Assembly: GCA_007126675.1 (NCBI GenBank)
Contig: SLAU01000011.1
Span: 1 to 8,905, forward strand
Length of the DNA stretch: 8,905 nt
From: Balneolaceae bacterium
GTDB taxonomy: Bacteria; Bacteroidota; Rhodothermia; Balneolales; Balneolaceae
Reading direction: 5' to 3'
Part shown: positions 1 through 7,034 of the stretch, in pieces
Layout of the letters: every line of letters begins with the position of its first letter
How positions within the stretch are numbered: position 1 is the stretch's first letter
The notes under the pieces: generated by a model
Told to the model about the DNA's origin: nothing
Seen by the model: only the letters and a program-made list of their open reading frames with translations
The model's database searches: none
Translations under genes and position numbers: made by a program

Positions 1-170
1 ACTTCAGCATGTGCCTGTCCGTATTTCTCATGATAACCCTCGCCAATAATGTTGCCGTCTTCTGAAACAATAACACAGCCAACCACAGGATTTGGAGATG
101 TGTGTCCAACTCCTTTTTCCGCCAGACTGAGGGCGCGCTGCATCCATATCTTGTCTTCTTTTTCAGGCAA
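1..170 (-). CDS. ribD: RibD, riboflavin biosynthesis deaminase/reductase (5' end only)
   Basis: Bifunctional RibD deaminates the pyrimidine product of the GTP cyclohydrolase II step and then reduces its ribose in riboflavin synthesis, in the cytoplasm. Only the first 56 codons lie in the window; the gene continues past base 1. The readable protein has the RibD N-terminus: [12 protein letters not shown] (residues 9-20), then [12 protein letters not shown] (24-35), GEGYHEKYG (43-51) and the zinc-site HAE at 54-56, which carries the first zinc ligand and the catalytic Glu of the cytidine-deaminase fold. I choose TTG at 170 as start because an in-frame TAA lies at 176-174 and the family pattern begins before the first ATG (position 143), which would cut off EDKIW. 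The reductase domain is not visible. No Shine-Dalgarno is seen. The gene is separated from the upstream same-strand unit by the terminator at 270-297, so it probably has its own promoter. The family call is very sure; the start is likely. Confidence 0.93.
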   Translation of the reverse strand, partial: MPEKEDKIWMQRALSLAEKGVGHTSPNPVVGCVIVSEDGNIIGEGYHEKYGQAHAE

Positions 171-240
171 AGTTTAAACCGGTTTTTTTATTTATGTGGC
201 AATTTATACTGCTCTACAAATGTGAGATAAAAGACGTTCA
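171..240 (-). promoter_or_regulatory. Possible ribD promoter region
   Basis: Between the terminator at 270-297 and ribD the minus strand carries TATAAA at 208-203, with a TTTATC 17 nt upstream as a weak -35-like element. The Bacteroidota form (TTG, about 20 nt, TAnnTTTG) is not matched well. A promoter is expected here because the upstream unit is terminated, but the exact boxes are a guess. A perfect palindrome AAACCGGTTT sits at 177-186, just upstream of the start codon, with no known role. Confidence 0.22.
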
Positions 241-259
241 ACATTCTCACTATAAAATA

Positions 260-297
260 CGAAATAAAAAAAGGGTAAGAGAAAACTCTTACCCTTT
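260..297 (-). terminator. Intrinsic terminator of the mla/PpiD-like unit
   Basis: A perfect 12-bp inverted repeat, AAAGGGTAAGAG (270-281) and CTCTTACCCTTT (286-297), encloses a 4-nt loop. Read on the minus strand it is followed by a T-rich tract (269-260). It starts 31 nt after the stop codon of the PpiD-like gene. Stem, loop and T-tract are those of a rho-independent terminator, placed where the minus-strand unit should end. Confidence 0.88.
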
Positions 298-327
298 AAA
301 ATTTCATTCGTTAATTAAGAAAAGGAT

Positions 328-2100
328 TTATCGCAGCAGCACGCTTCTGTTATCTCTGATTCGTGCGTCTGCTTTAAGCTGGTCGATAAATACCTGGTTA
401 AAAGCCATCATTTTTTGCTGCTCAAGCCTCTGCTTAATTTGTGCACGGGTCGAAGATGACATTTCAGATGGATCTGCAATCATCACATCATCAGCAAAAA
501 CAACAAATACGGCATTTTGGCCTTCAATTGCGTTTGATCTTTCACCGGACTCCAGTGAGAAAATTGAGCCAATAACCTGTGGTTCACGGCCTGCACCCGG
601 TATGTTATTAGAGCCAAGTCGAATATCAGAAGTTACCTGAACTTCTTTACCTGCAGCTTCAGCCAGTTCTTCAAGAGTCATGTCAGGCGACAACATCTCA
701 CTTACGCGGCGCATCGTTAATTCTTTTCGTCTTTCATTCTTAAGAATGTTTTCGATTTGGCCACGAACTTCATCAAATGGCCGGGTTCCTTCAGGTGTTC
801 GCTCTAAAAGCTGTACAACCAGAAACATATCCGGAGTTTCAATTGGGTCAGAAATTCTATTAACCCTCATGTTTTCAAGTTCACGCAACAGCTGAGAACT
901 TTGACCAATACCGGGAACAAATGGACTTCCTTTTGTTGCAGTAGCTGTTCGAACGGTAAGCTCTCGTCGTTCTGCTTCCCGCTCAAAACCCTCCTGGTCA
1001 GCAAAAAACTCAAACTCCCTTGCTTGTTCTGCAATTCGGTCAAGGGTACCTACGGGATCAGCAACTACAGTGTATGCCATAACTGCAAATTTTACTTCAT
1101 CTCCCCGGCGGTCAATTTTCTTGAACATGTGAGGATCTCCATCCACCATTACAACTTCTGAAACCTCTCCTGGTTCAAGGTCCAGAATTACTCTGAATTC
1201 ATCACTCAGCTCATCAATAGGTACATACTCACTGGTAAAGGGTACTTCAGTTTGGTTCCTGGTTACGAAAACAGAATCATTTTCTGCTTCAATAAAATCA
1301 TTTCTAAGATTTTCGATATCGGAGATCGTATTCAAGGTATCTCTTTGTGTAGGGCTTGTATCCCAGCTTACGTATCTGAACCTGTACGTTTCTTCACGCT
1401 TAAACTGATCAGGATTGTTTCTCAGATAATCCCGTTTTTCACTTTCAGATATTGAAATATCATCTTCACTTATTTCTGAATAGGGAAAGCGTACAAAACG
1501 GATATCAGCAAAAGAGTTTTCATTGATATACTGGTTTTTGATCTCAAGATTGCTGGCTCTCATACCGGAAGCGATAAAATTGTTGAGCTTTTCCTGACGA
1601 CGCTGATCCCTTAACTGCTGCTCAACCATCATCCATACCTCCTGATTTTCAGGAGCTTCGATAGCGGCTCTCAATGCAATTCGATCGATTGTGCCATCTT
1701 CCTGCTGAAACTGCTGACGAATAAACGGAACGGGATTTTCACCGGTGATCATGTCTACAAGTTCTGAATCGGTAACAGTAATTCCAAGCTTATTCATTTC
1801 TTGTTCAATAAGCCTTGCAGCCACAAGGTCATCCCATGCCTGCTGCTCATACATGGCTCTCTGTTCCAGTGACATTAAACCGGTATTTTGCCGGTTGAAC
1901 TGTTCAGTATAAAAACTAACCCGGTTATTATATTCATCAAGTGATATTTCATCTCCGTTAACTTCACCCAGTGAAGTTGGGCCTACGGCAACGGCATCAA
2001 ATACCTGTGTATCTGCCAGCACCCACAAAACTCCGAATGAGAAAATCAGTATCCATAGAATGGAAGCTGTACTGTTCCTCATTTTTTCCATTACACCCAT
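328..2100 (-). CDS. PpiD/SurA-like membrane-anchored periplasmic chaperone
   Basis: Probable periplasmic folding factor for exported and outer-membrane proteins, anchored in the inner membrane as in PpiD. The chosen product is 590 aa. A short cytoplasmic N-terminus is followed by one transmembrane segment (about 12-29, ILWILIFSFGVLWVLAD). Next comes a SurA-type N-terminal domain starting at GEVNGDEISLDEYNNRV (45-61) and rich in helices to about 205. The parvulin-like region is about 235-340, with its C-terminal signature at LEPGEVSEVV (318-327) and the segment through 340. A second, more diverged region of this kind may span about 345-460 (FLVVQLLER). The canonical RAxHIL start of a parvulin is replaced by YRFRYVSW (239-246), so isomerase activity is doubtful. 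ATG at 2100 is preferred over the in-frame ATG at 2172 because GAGG lies 8 nt upstream and the longer form adds 24 residues before the anchor. It lies 120 nt downstream of mlaD and has its own candidate promoter. The family is sure; the specific name is not. Confidence 0.85.
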   Translation of the reverse strand: MGVMEKMRNSTASILWILIFSFGVLWVLADTQVFDAVAVGPTSLGEVNGDEISLDEYNNRVSFYTEQFNRQNTGLMSLEQRAMYEQQAWDDLVAARLIEQEMNKLGITVTDSELVDMITGENPVPFIRQQFQQEDGTIDRIALRAAIEAPENQEVWMMVEQQLRDQRRQEKLNNFIASGMRASNLEIKNQYINENSFADIRFVRFPYSEISEDDISISESEKRDYLRNNPDQFKREETYRFRYVSWDTSPTQRDTLNTISDIENLRNDFIEAENDSVFVTRNQTEVPFTSEYVPIDELSDEFRVILDLEPGEVSEVVMVDGDPHMFKKIDRRGDEVKFAVMAYTVVADPVGTLDRIAEQAREFEFFADQEGFEREAERRELTVRTATATKGSPFVPGIGQSSQLLRELENMRVNRISDPIETPDMFLVVQLLERTPEGTRPFDEVRGQIENILKNERRKELTMRRVSEMLSPDMTLEELAEAAGKEVQVTSDIRLGSNNIPGAGREPQVIGSIFSLESGERSNAIEGQNAVFVVFADDVMIADPSEMSSSTRAQIKQRLEQQKMMAFNQVFIDQLKADARIRDNRSVLLR

Positions 2101-2113
2101 AAAAAAAACCTCT
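2101..2113 (-). promoter_or_regulatory. Ribosome binding site that decides the PpiD-like start
   Basis: On the minus strand AGAGG is followed by eight T residues (2108-2101) and ATG at 2100. This is the only clear Shine-Dalgarno sequence I find in the window, and it favours ATG 2100 over ATG 2172. The T8 run is the spacer itself, so a change in its length would alter the spacing. Confidence 0.6.
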
Positions 2114-2157
2114 AATGCTACTTTTAATTTACAATTTAAAAATCTTGAATTAAGCCT

Positions 2158-2189
2158 GTAAAGATACGACAACCAGCTGCGAAGAGCAA
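2158..2189 (-). promoter_or_regulatory. Candidate Bacteroidota-type promoter for the PpiD-like gene
   Basis: On the minus strand TTG (2189-2187) is separated by 20 nt from TATCTTTA (2166-2159). The Bacteroidota vegetative consensus is about TTTG, 17-21 nt, TAnnTTTG, so the -7 box has one mismatch. It lies between mlaD (stop at 2221) and the chosen start at 2100 and would give a leader of roughly 50 nt. It would let the chaperone be expressed apart from the mla genes, although read-through from mlaD is also possible because no terminator is seen between them. If it is the real promoter, the longer ATG 2172 start is ruled out. Confidence 0.45.
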
Positions 2190-2220
2190 TCTGACCATCC
2201 TTTATATAACTCTCCGGATT

Positions 2221-3150
2221 TTAAAATATTTCAATCAGGCTCATGTGCCGCAGATATCTTCCAGGATTTTCGTTTATACCTTTAATTAGTTTAGTAAGTT
2301 CCTTAGTGAGCTCATCAATATTGTCATAAACAGCGGGATCATTAACCAGCTTTCCGATTGTTCCCTCGCCATTTTCAATCTTTTGAAGAATTCCGTTAAG
2401 GCTTGTTGTGGTCGTTTCTAATTCAGTCCGCAGATTTTCCAAATCGTCTACGTTTTCCTGAATAGAAGCCATGAGTGTTTCGATCTGCGGTCTGCTATCT
2501 GTTGCCAGTGAATCGAGCTGAACAAGCATTGAACTTGCTGCATCGATGGCTTCGGATATTTCATTCTCTTTGCCTTCGAGCAAACCGGCAATTCTGCGTG
2601 TTGCGTTAGCTGTACTTTCTAATGATTCATTGAGAGTTACACGTGTATCATCATCAAGCGTTTTATTCAGCTGCCTCAGAAACTGGTTTAATTCTCCCAG
2701 CGAAGCTGATACGTCTTCTCCCAGCTCCTCTCCTTTACTTCCCAATACCTCCATCATGCTTTCCACATAAATTCCTTCAATTTTCTCGCCAAATCCAACT
2801 CTTTCATCCGAATCTCCAAGTTCAATCACAATGGATTTGCCTTCTATCAAACCAAGTGAAGTTAACAATGCAACTGAACCACGCGGAATTGAATTGGGAA
2901 CATCAAGCCGCATGCTAACCTGTACACTGTCAGTCTCAGTAAATTGCATATTACCGACTGAGCCAACTTTAACACCTTTAATGTAAACCTGGCTTCCCAC
3001 AGCGAGGCCGTCTACACGGTCAAATACAGTTTCGATCTGAAGAGTTTGCCTGAAAATGGGAACATCCGACATGAACCGAAATCCGATAACCGCTGCAATT
3101 GCTGCAAGAAGAACTGTAATACCTACTTTTATTTCGCTGCTAAATTTCAA
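2221..3150 (-). CDS. mlaD: MlaD-type MCE-domain lipid transport protein
   Basis: Substrate-binding part of an MCE phospholipid transporter: anchored in the inner membrane, facing the periplasm, and forming the lipid channel above MlaE. The protein is 309 aa. It has a transmembrane anchor (about 8-26) and one MCE domain (about 37-112) with the pattern FDRVDGLAVGSQVYIKGVKV (43-62), then VGSV (62-65) and LLTSLGLIEGKSIVIELG (95-112). A long helical, probably coiled-coil tail follows (about 130-260), ending in GTIGKLVND (263-271) and NPGRY (295-299), which resembles Bacteroidota MCE tails. E. coli MlaD is about 183 aa, so this is the long-tail type. The start is TTG at 3150, overlapping the TGA of mlaF as TTGA, which suggests translational coupling. 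Later ATG codons would remove the anchor. No MlaC-like shuttle is next to it. The family is sure. Confidence 0.9.
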   Translation of the reverse strand: MKFSSEIKVGITVLLAAIAAVIGFRFMSDVPIFRQTLQIETVFDRVDGLAVGSQVYIKGVKVGSVGNMQFTETDSVQVSMRLDVPNSIPRGSVALLTSLGLIEGKSIVIELGDSDERVGFGEKIEGIYVESMMEVLGSKGEELGEDVSASLGELNQFLRQLNKTLDDDTRVTLNESLESTANATRRIAGLLEGKENEISEAIDAASSMLVQLDSLATDSRPQIETLMASIQENVDDLENLRTELETTTTSLNGILQKIENGEGTIGKLVNDPAVYDNIDELTKELTKLIKGINENPGRYLRHMSLIEIF

Positions 3151-3902
3151 TTGTATTCCACTCTTTGTTTAATTTGATATTCACTGGCTGTAATAAAATC
3201 TATCAACGCTTTATGCTCACTTTTCTTCATCTCTTCAACAGTACCATGCCAGCTTAGTTTTTCCTGGTCAAGAAAAGCCACTTTATCGGCAACTTTCAAA
3301 ACACTGTGCATATCATGGGTAACAACTATTGATGTAATGTCAAGAGATTTCGCCAAATCAATAATAAGCTCATTTATTTCCTGCGATGTTTGCGGGTCAA
3401 GGCCGGATGTTGGCTCATCGTACATTATATAATTTGGTTTCAGAACTATTGCACGCGCAAGCCCAACCCTTTTACGCATTCCTCCTGAAAGTTCGGAAGT
3501 TTCTTTATTATAAGCATCTTCTAAATTTACATGACTAAGGGCTTCCATCACATTATTCCTGATCTCTTCTTCCGATTGATTTGAAAAGTATCTTAACGGA
3601 AATGCGACATTTTCAAAAGTGTTTATTGAATCGAAGAGTGCCGAGCCCTGAAATAGTACTCCAAACTTCTGCCTAAGCTTACGTTTCGAAACATAATCCA
3701 TTTTATGGATATCTTCGCCATCAATTAAAACGGAACCGGAATCCGGTACCAATAGTGCATTTATATGCTTAATCAACACAGATTTGCCACAACCGGATTT
3801 GCCAATAATTGCAATAGTTTCACCATCCTGGATATTAAAACTTACATCCTCCCAAACAAGCAGGTCTCCGAAACTTTTAGTAAGATTTTTTATTTCGATC
3901 AT
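3147..3902 (-). CDS. mlaF: MlaF, ATPase of the MCE phospholipid transporter
   Basis: Cytoplasmic ABC ATPase that powers MlaE/MlaD lipid movement. The product is 251 aa with all ABC motifs: Walker A GKSGCGKS (34-41), Q-loop GVLFQGSALFDS (81-92), signature LSGGMRKR (138-145), Walker B YIMYDEP (158-164), D-loop SGLD (166-169) and switch His in VVTHD (193-197). FQGSALFDS after the Q-loop and the segment NTFENVAFPL are typical of the MlaF/Ttg2A branch rather than importers. ATG at 3902 gives the normal family N-terminus MIEIKNLTKSFG; an upstream ATG at 3941 would overlap mlaE and add 13 unlike residues. Its start lies 4 nt after the mlaE stop and its stop overlaps the mlaD start, so the three genes form one transcript. 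No STAS partner (MlaB) is present here. Confidence 0.94.
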   Translation of the reverse strand: MIEIKNLTKSFGDLLVWEDVSFNIQDGETIAIIGKSGCGKSVLIKHINALLVPDSGSVLIDGEDIHKMDYVSKRKLRQKFGVLFQGSALFDSINTFENVAFPLRYFSNQSEEEIRNNVMEALSHVNLEDAYNKETSELSGGMRKRVGLARAIVLKPNYIMYDEPTSGLDPQTSQEINELIIDLAKSLDITSIVVTHDMHSVLKVADKVAFLDQEKLSWHGTVEEMKKSEHKALIDFITASEYQIKQRVEYN

Positions 3903-3906
3903 GGTA

Positions 3907-4644
3907 TTAAAGTAAAAGCGATGCAAGCAGGAAGTCTGCAAGCAGAACTACCATACAACTTATTACCGTTGCGTTTGTTGTGCTTTTGCCAACTCCCTCT
4001 GCTCCGCCTGTTGCGTAATAACCTTTATAACTTGAGATAGAAGTAATGATAAACCCAAATACAAACATTTTCACAAAACCGAAAATCACAGTCCAGGGCT
4101 GAAAGTACATTCTTGCACCCAGTAAAAAATCAGCCGCTGGAACTGTACCTGTAAATAATCCTGCAAGTAATCCTCCACCAATACCAAATACACAAGCTAC
4201 GATATACAAAACAGGAAACATCATTATACCGGCTAAAACCCGCGGAACAACCAAAAATGAAACCGAGTTAAAGCCCATCGATTCAAGTGCATCAATTTGT
4301 TCAGAAACGCGCATTGTTCCCAGTTCGGTTGCAATCCGCGCTCCCACTTTTCCTGCAAGAACAAGGCTTGAGATTACGGCAGCCAGTTCAATTAAGATCG
4401 ACTCAGAAACAATGGCTCCAATGGTAGAAAGTGGAATAAAAGCCGATTCGAGCTGGTACGCAGACTGAATAGTCATCACAGAACCGGTAAAAAAACCGGT
4501 TAACATAATTATGGGTACTGAATCGTACCCTATCTTAACCATTTCGTGAAAAAAGCTTTTCCGATATGTTTTAAACTCAGTTGACGATCTGAGCGCCTGG
4601 TAAAGTAAAGTGCTGTAATTCCCTAATTCTCGCAGTGCTTTCAT
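3907..4644 (-). CDS. mlaE: MlaE, permease of the MCE phospholipid transporter
   Basis: Inner-membrane permease that forms the lipid path between MlaF ATPase and the MlaD ring. The product is 245 aa, close to the family size of about 250-260. An amphipathic N-terminal helix (about 1-40) precedes hydrophobic segments at about 44-62, 73-98, 130-165 and 185-205, and at the C-terminus (226-245). The family signature GARIATELGTMRVSEQIDAL is at 101-120, and the C-terminal motif YYATGGAEGVGKSTTNATV is at 209-227. It is the first gene of the minus-strand unit, divergent from porQ. ATG at 4644 is the only sensible start; no Shine-Dalgarno is visible. The order E-F-D differs from E. coli F-E-D-C-B. Confidence 0.94.
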   Translation of the reverse strand: MKALRELGNYSTLLYQALRSSTEFKTYRKSFFHEMVKIGYDSVPIIMLTGFFTGSVMTIQSAYQLESAFIPLSTIGAIVSESILIELAAVISSLVLAGKVGARIATELGTMRVSEQIDALESMGFNSVSFLVVPRVLAGIMMFPVLYIVACVFGIGGGLLAGLFTGTVPAADFLLGARMYFQPWTVIFGFVKMFVFGFIITSISSYKGYYATGGAEGVGKSTTNATVISCMVVLLADFLLASLLL

Positions 4645-4748
4645 TCAAACATCACAAAATCTAACGTCTTCAAGTTCGTTTTGTAATTTACTGTGCTTTG
4701 ATTTTCGTTATATTACAAAAGTTTTTCCCAACTTGTAGTTCTAATTCT
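4645..4748. promoter_or_regulatory. Divergent intergenic region between mlaE and porQ
   Basis: This AT-rich spacer of about 100 nt must hold both promoters. For porQ, TATATTAC at 4709-4716 could act as a -7 box, with transcription starting some 25 nt before TTG 4749, but no good TTG lies at the right distance upstream. For mlaE, the minus strand has TAGATTTTG at 4663-4655, one mismatch from TAnnTTTG. It would give an almost leaderless mRNA, and its upstream box is TTA rather than TTG. Neither is convincing, so only the presence of divergent promoters is supported. Confidence 0.35.
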
Positions 4749-5726
4749 TTGCATTTAAAAACGTTTCTTACTCTAATAATTGTACTATTTATTTGTGATG
4801 ATCTGTTCGCCCAGCAACAATCAAGAACTGTTTTTCGGTTTCTTGAGCTACAGCCTGATGCGAGACAGACAGCACTTGGCGGTCCGCATCCAGCTGTTGT
4901 AGATCCCGGTTTTTCACAATTTACGGTAAACCCGGCTTTTTTGTTCACTGAACAGAAGCACAATCTGCAGGCATCTTACCAAAATCATCTGGGAGATGTA
5001 AATTATGGGTCGGCCTCCTATTTCAGACCCGTTAATAACATTGGAAATGCTGCGCTGTCCGTTCGTTACCTGAATTACGGAAGCATGACGGAATATGATG
5101 AACAGGGAAATGATTTAGGTTCTCTGAGTGCCAACGATCTTGCACTTACAGCCGGATTCGCAACTCAGCTTGCAGGTAATTTATATTACGGTGTATCTGT
5201 TACCGGGATTTACTCCTCACTTGCCGGATATCAAGCAAGCGGTGTTTCATTTTCCGGCGGACTTTTATATCAGTTCAGCGGAAGGGAAACTACAATTGGT
5301 GCCTCTGTTCAAAATGCAGGAAGCCAGGTATCAGCTTTTAATGAGCAACGAGAGCCGCTACCTTTAAACATTGCGGTAGGCGTAGTTCACAGGCTTCGTT
5401 ATTTACCGGTCAGGCTCCACTACTCAATCCACAGATTAAACAATCCCGGGCTCGAAACTGCAAATGACGAAGACGTCTCGATATTTAACAAGCTGATGCG
5501 CCACTCACTTTTGGGAACCGAGTTTTTATTTGGTGAGTATGTGACTGTCCGCCTGGGATACGATCATTTTTTACACGAACAGCTTAAAACCGGTAAAAGG
5601 CTCGATGGCGCAGGTTTAAGTATGGGATTTGGGCTTTCATTACAAAACATCGATTTACATTTTGCCCGCACCTCGTTCAGTGATCTGGGTAATGTAATAC
5701 AATTGGGAATGCTGTTATCTATATAA
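4749..5726 (+). CDS. porQ: PorQ-like type IX secretion outer-membrane protein
   Basis: PorQ is an outer-membrane beta-barrel of the FadL/PorV type. With PorU, PorV and PorZ it forms the complex that attaches type IX secretion cargo to the cell surface. The predicted product is 325 aa, near the family length. A signal peptide (1-21, ending LFA before QQQ) is followed by FRFLELQPDARQTALGG (29-45), matching the PorQ start F-x-FL-x-LP-x-SAR-x-x-ALGG. Other family segments are INYGS-like VNYGSASYF, VRYLNYGSMTEYDEQGN, NDLALTAGFA, GIYSSLAGY, REPLPLNIAVGV, KLMRHSLLGTEFLF and VRLGYDHF. The frame has no ATG at the 5' end. TTG at 4749 gives a normal signal peptide, whereas TTG at 4698 adds 17 residues before it. 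The gene stands alone on its strand, divergent from mlaE and 127 nt before aroC. No other secretion gene is nearby. The family is quite sure; secretion function is inferred. Confidence 0.87.
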   Translation: MHLKTFLTLIIVLFICDDLFAQQQSRTVFRFLELQPDARQTALGGPHPAVVDPGFSQFTVNPAFLFTEQKHNLQASYQNHLGDVNYGSASYFRPVNNIGNAALSVRYLNYGSMTEYDEQGNDLGSLSANDLALTAGFATQLAGNLYYGVSVTGIYSSLAGYQASGVSFSGGLLYQFSGRETTIGASVQNAGSQVSAFNEQREPLPLNIAVGVVHRLRYLPVRLHYSIHRLNNPGLETANDEDVSIFNKLMRHSLLGTEFLFGEYVTVRLGYDHFLHEQLKTGKRLDGAGLSMGFGLSLQNIDLHFARTSFSDLGNVIQLGMLLSI

Positions 5727-5853
5727 CCCTTATTTCCTGATATGAAATGCAGGCAAATGTATTGTTGTTTAATAAGCGATTCGAAAAATATTACCGTATT
5801 TTGTGCCTCGTTGCTTAATACCCTGATTTAATTATTTAATTTAAATAAACAAG
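5727..5853. other. Spacer between porQ and aroC, no gene seen
   Basis: This AT-rich 127-nt spacer has no open frame of note. A weak ATTTC/GAAAT hairpin (5732-5748) lacks a T-tract, so no terminator for porQ can be claimed. TTG at 5762-5767 and TATTTTG at 5797-5803 resemble promoter boxes but are about 30 nt apart, too far for the Bacteroidota form. aroC probably has a promoter here that I cannot place. Confidence 0.5.
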
Positions 5854-7029
5854 ATGATTCGTTATCTCACAGCCGGTGAATCTCATGGCCCTTCTATAAC
5901 GGGAGTCGTTGAAGGAGTTCCTGCCGGACTCGATATTTCAGAAAGTGAAATTCAAAAACACCTGGTGCGCCGCCAGCAAGGTTATGGGCGGGGCGGTAGA
6001 ATGGCTTTTGAAAAAGACTTTGCTACAATACAATCAGGAGTCAGATTTGGGAAAACTACAGGAGCACCCATTTCGCTCACTATGGTAAATCGTGCTTATG
6101 AAAAGGATGACAGCAACTGGCCAAAAGTGATGGCAAAAGATGGCGAGCGCGGTGATGTTGAAAAAATTACACTGCCGCGGCCGGGCCATGCCGATTTGGT
6201 TGGAACACAAAAATTCAGGTTTGATGATATCCGATCCGTGATTGAAAGATCCAGTGCGCGGGAAACAGCAATGCGGGTAGCCTGCTGCTCGGTAGCCAGA
6301 AAATTACTCGAAGATCTGGGTATTCAGATAGGCGGCCATGTTCTACAGATCGGATCTGTTGGATACAATTCGTGGGATGAAGTGAGACAAATTGCCGACC
6401 CTATTTCAGAAAAAGGTGCTCATAAAATTTTTGAAGCTGCCGATAAATCGGATGTGCGCTGCCTTGATGATGACTTAAGCCACAATATGCGTGAAGAGAT
6501 CAAAAAATGGAGAAAAGAAGGTAGCTCTCTTGGTGGCATCTATGAGCTGATTGTAACAGGGCTGCCTGCCGGACTTGGCAGTTACGTGCACTGGGATAAG
6601 AAACTGGATGGTAAACTGGCACAGGTTATTGTAAGTACGCAAGCCATGAAGGGTGTTGAAATCGGGTTAGGTTTTGAAGCAGGTCGCCGAAGAGGCCACG
6701 AGGTTCATGATGAGATCGTTTATAAAGATGGTGAATTTAAAAGAAGAACAAACCGGGCAGGCGGAATGGAAGGTGGCATGACAACCGGAATGCCGCTGAT
6801 TATTCGCGGCATCATGAAACCAATCCCTACCATGCTTAAACCATTAAGAACAGCAGACCTTGAAACAAAAGAGGAAACAGAAACCCGTTACGAACGCTCT
6901 GATGTGTGTGCACTTCCCAGAGCCGTTGTTGTGGCAGAAAGTGTAATCGCTCCCGTTTTAGCTAACGCAATCCTCGATAAGTTTGGCGGCGATTCAATGG
7001 AAGAACTGAAAGAGCGTTACATAAAGTAG
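5854..7029 (+). CDS. aroC: Chorismate synthase
   Basis: Last shikimate-pathway enzyme: converts 5-enolpyruvylshikimate-3-phosphate to chorismate using reduced FMN, in the cytoplasm. The product is 391 aa, the slightly long form (E. coli is about 361). All three family signatures are present: GESHGPSITGVVEGVP (8-23), the ERSSARETAMRV stretch (131-142), and RSDVCALPRAVVVAE (348-362). The active-site histidines correspond to H11 in GESHG and H112 in RPGHADLVG. RRQQGYGRGGRM (39-50) is the conserved Arg/Gly segment near the flavin and phosphate site. The C-terminus is complete and no damage is visible. ATG at 5854 begins exactly at the family N-terminus MIRYLTAGESHG; the upstream bases are A/T-rich without Shine-Dalgarno. 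The stop is 5 nt before the TPR gene, so it probably heads a three-gene transcript. Confidence 0.97.
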   Translation: MIRYLTAGESHGPSITGVVEGVPAGLDISESEIQKHLVRRQQGYGRGGRMAFEKDFATIQSGVRFGKTTGAPISLTMVNRAYEKDDSNWPKVMAKDGERGDVEKITLPRPGHADLVGTQKFRFDDIRSVIERSSARETAMRVACCSVARKLLEDLGIQIGGHVLQIGSVGYNSWDEVRQIADPISEKGAHKIFEAADKSDVRCLDDDLSHNMREEIKKWRKEGSSLGGIYELIVTGLPAGLGSYVHWDKKLDGKLAQVIVSTQAMKGVEIGLGFEAGRRRGHEVHDEIVYKDGEFKRRTNRAGGMEGGMTTGMPLIIRGIMKPIPTMLKPLRTADLETKEETETRYERSDVCALPRAVVVAESVIAPVLANAILDKFGGDSMEELKERYIK

Positions 7030-7034
7030 CTTTT

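Noticed and set aside
194..640. Plus-strand open frames opposite the PpiD-like, mlaD and mlaF genes
   Set aside because: They are antisense to well-supported genes, have compositions unlike real proteins and show no family motifs.
2101..2172. Longer start (ATG 2172) for the PpiD-like protein, giving 614 aa
   Set aside because: It adds 24 residues before a membrane anchor that normally lies near the N-terminus, and includes the candidate promoter -7 box and the good ribosome site in front of ATG 2100.
3903..3941. Upstream ATG 3941 for mlaF
   Set aside because: It would overlap mlaE, and the added 13 residues do not resemble ABC ATPase N-termini; ATG 3902 gives the normal MIEIKNL start.
4482..4501. 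Two ACCGGT palindromes separated by an A run, resembling an operator
   Set aside because: They lie inside the mlaE coding sequence and encode conserved Gly/Phe residues of a membrane segment; coding use explains them.
4698..4748. TTG 4698 as the porQ start
   Set aside because: It places 17 extra residues in front of a complete signal peptide and falls in the likely promoter region; TTG 4749 is better.
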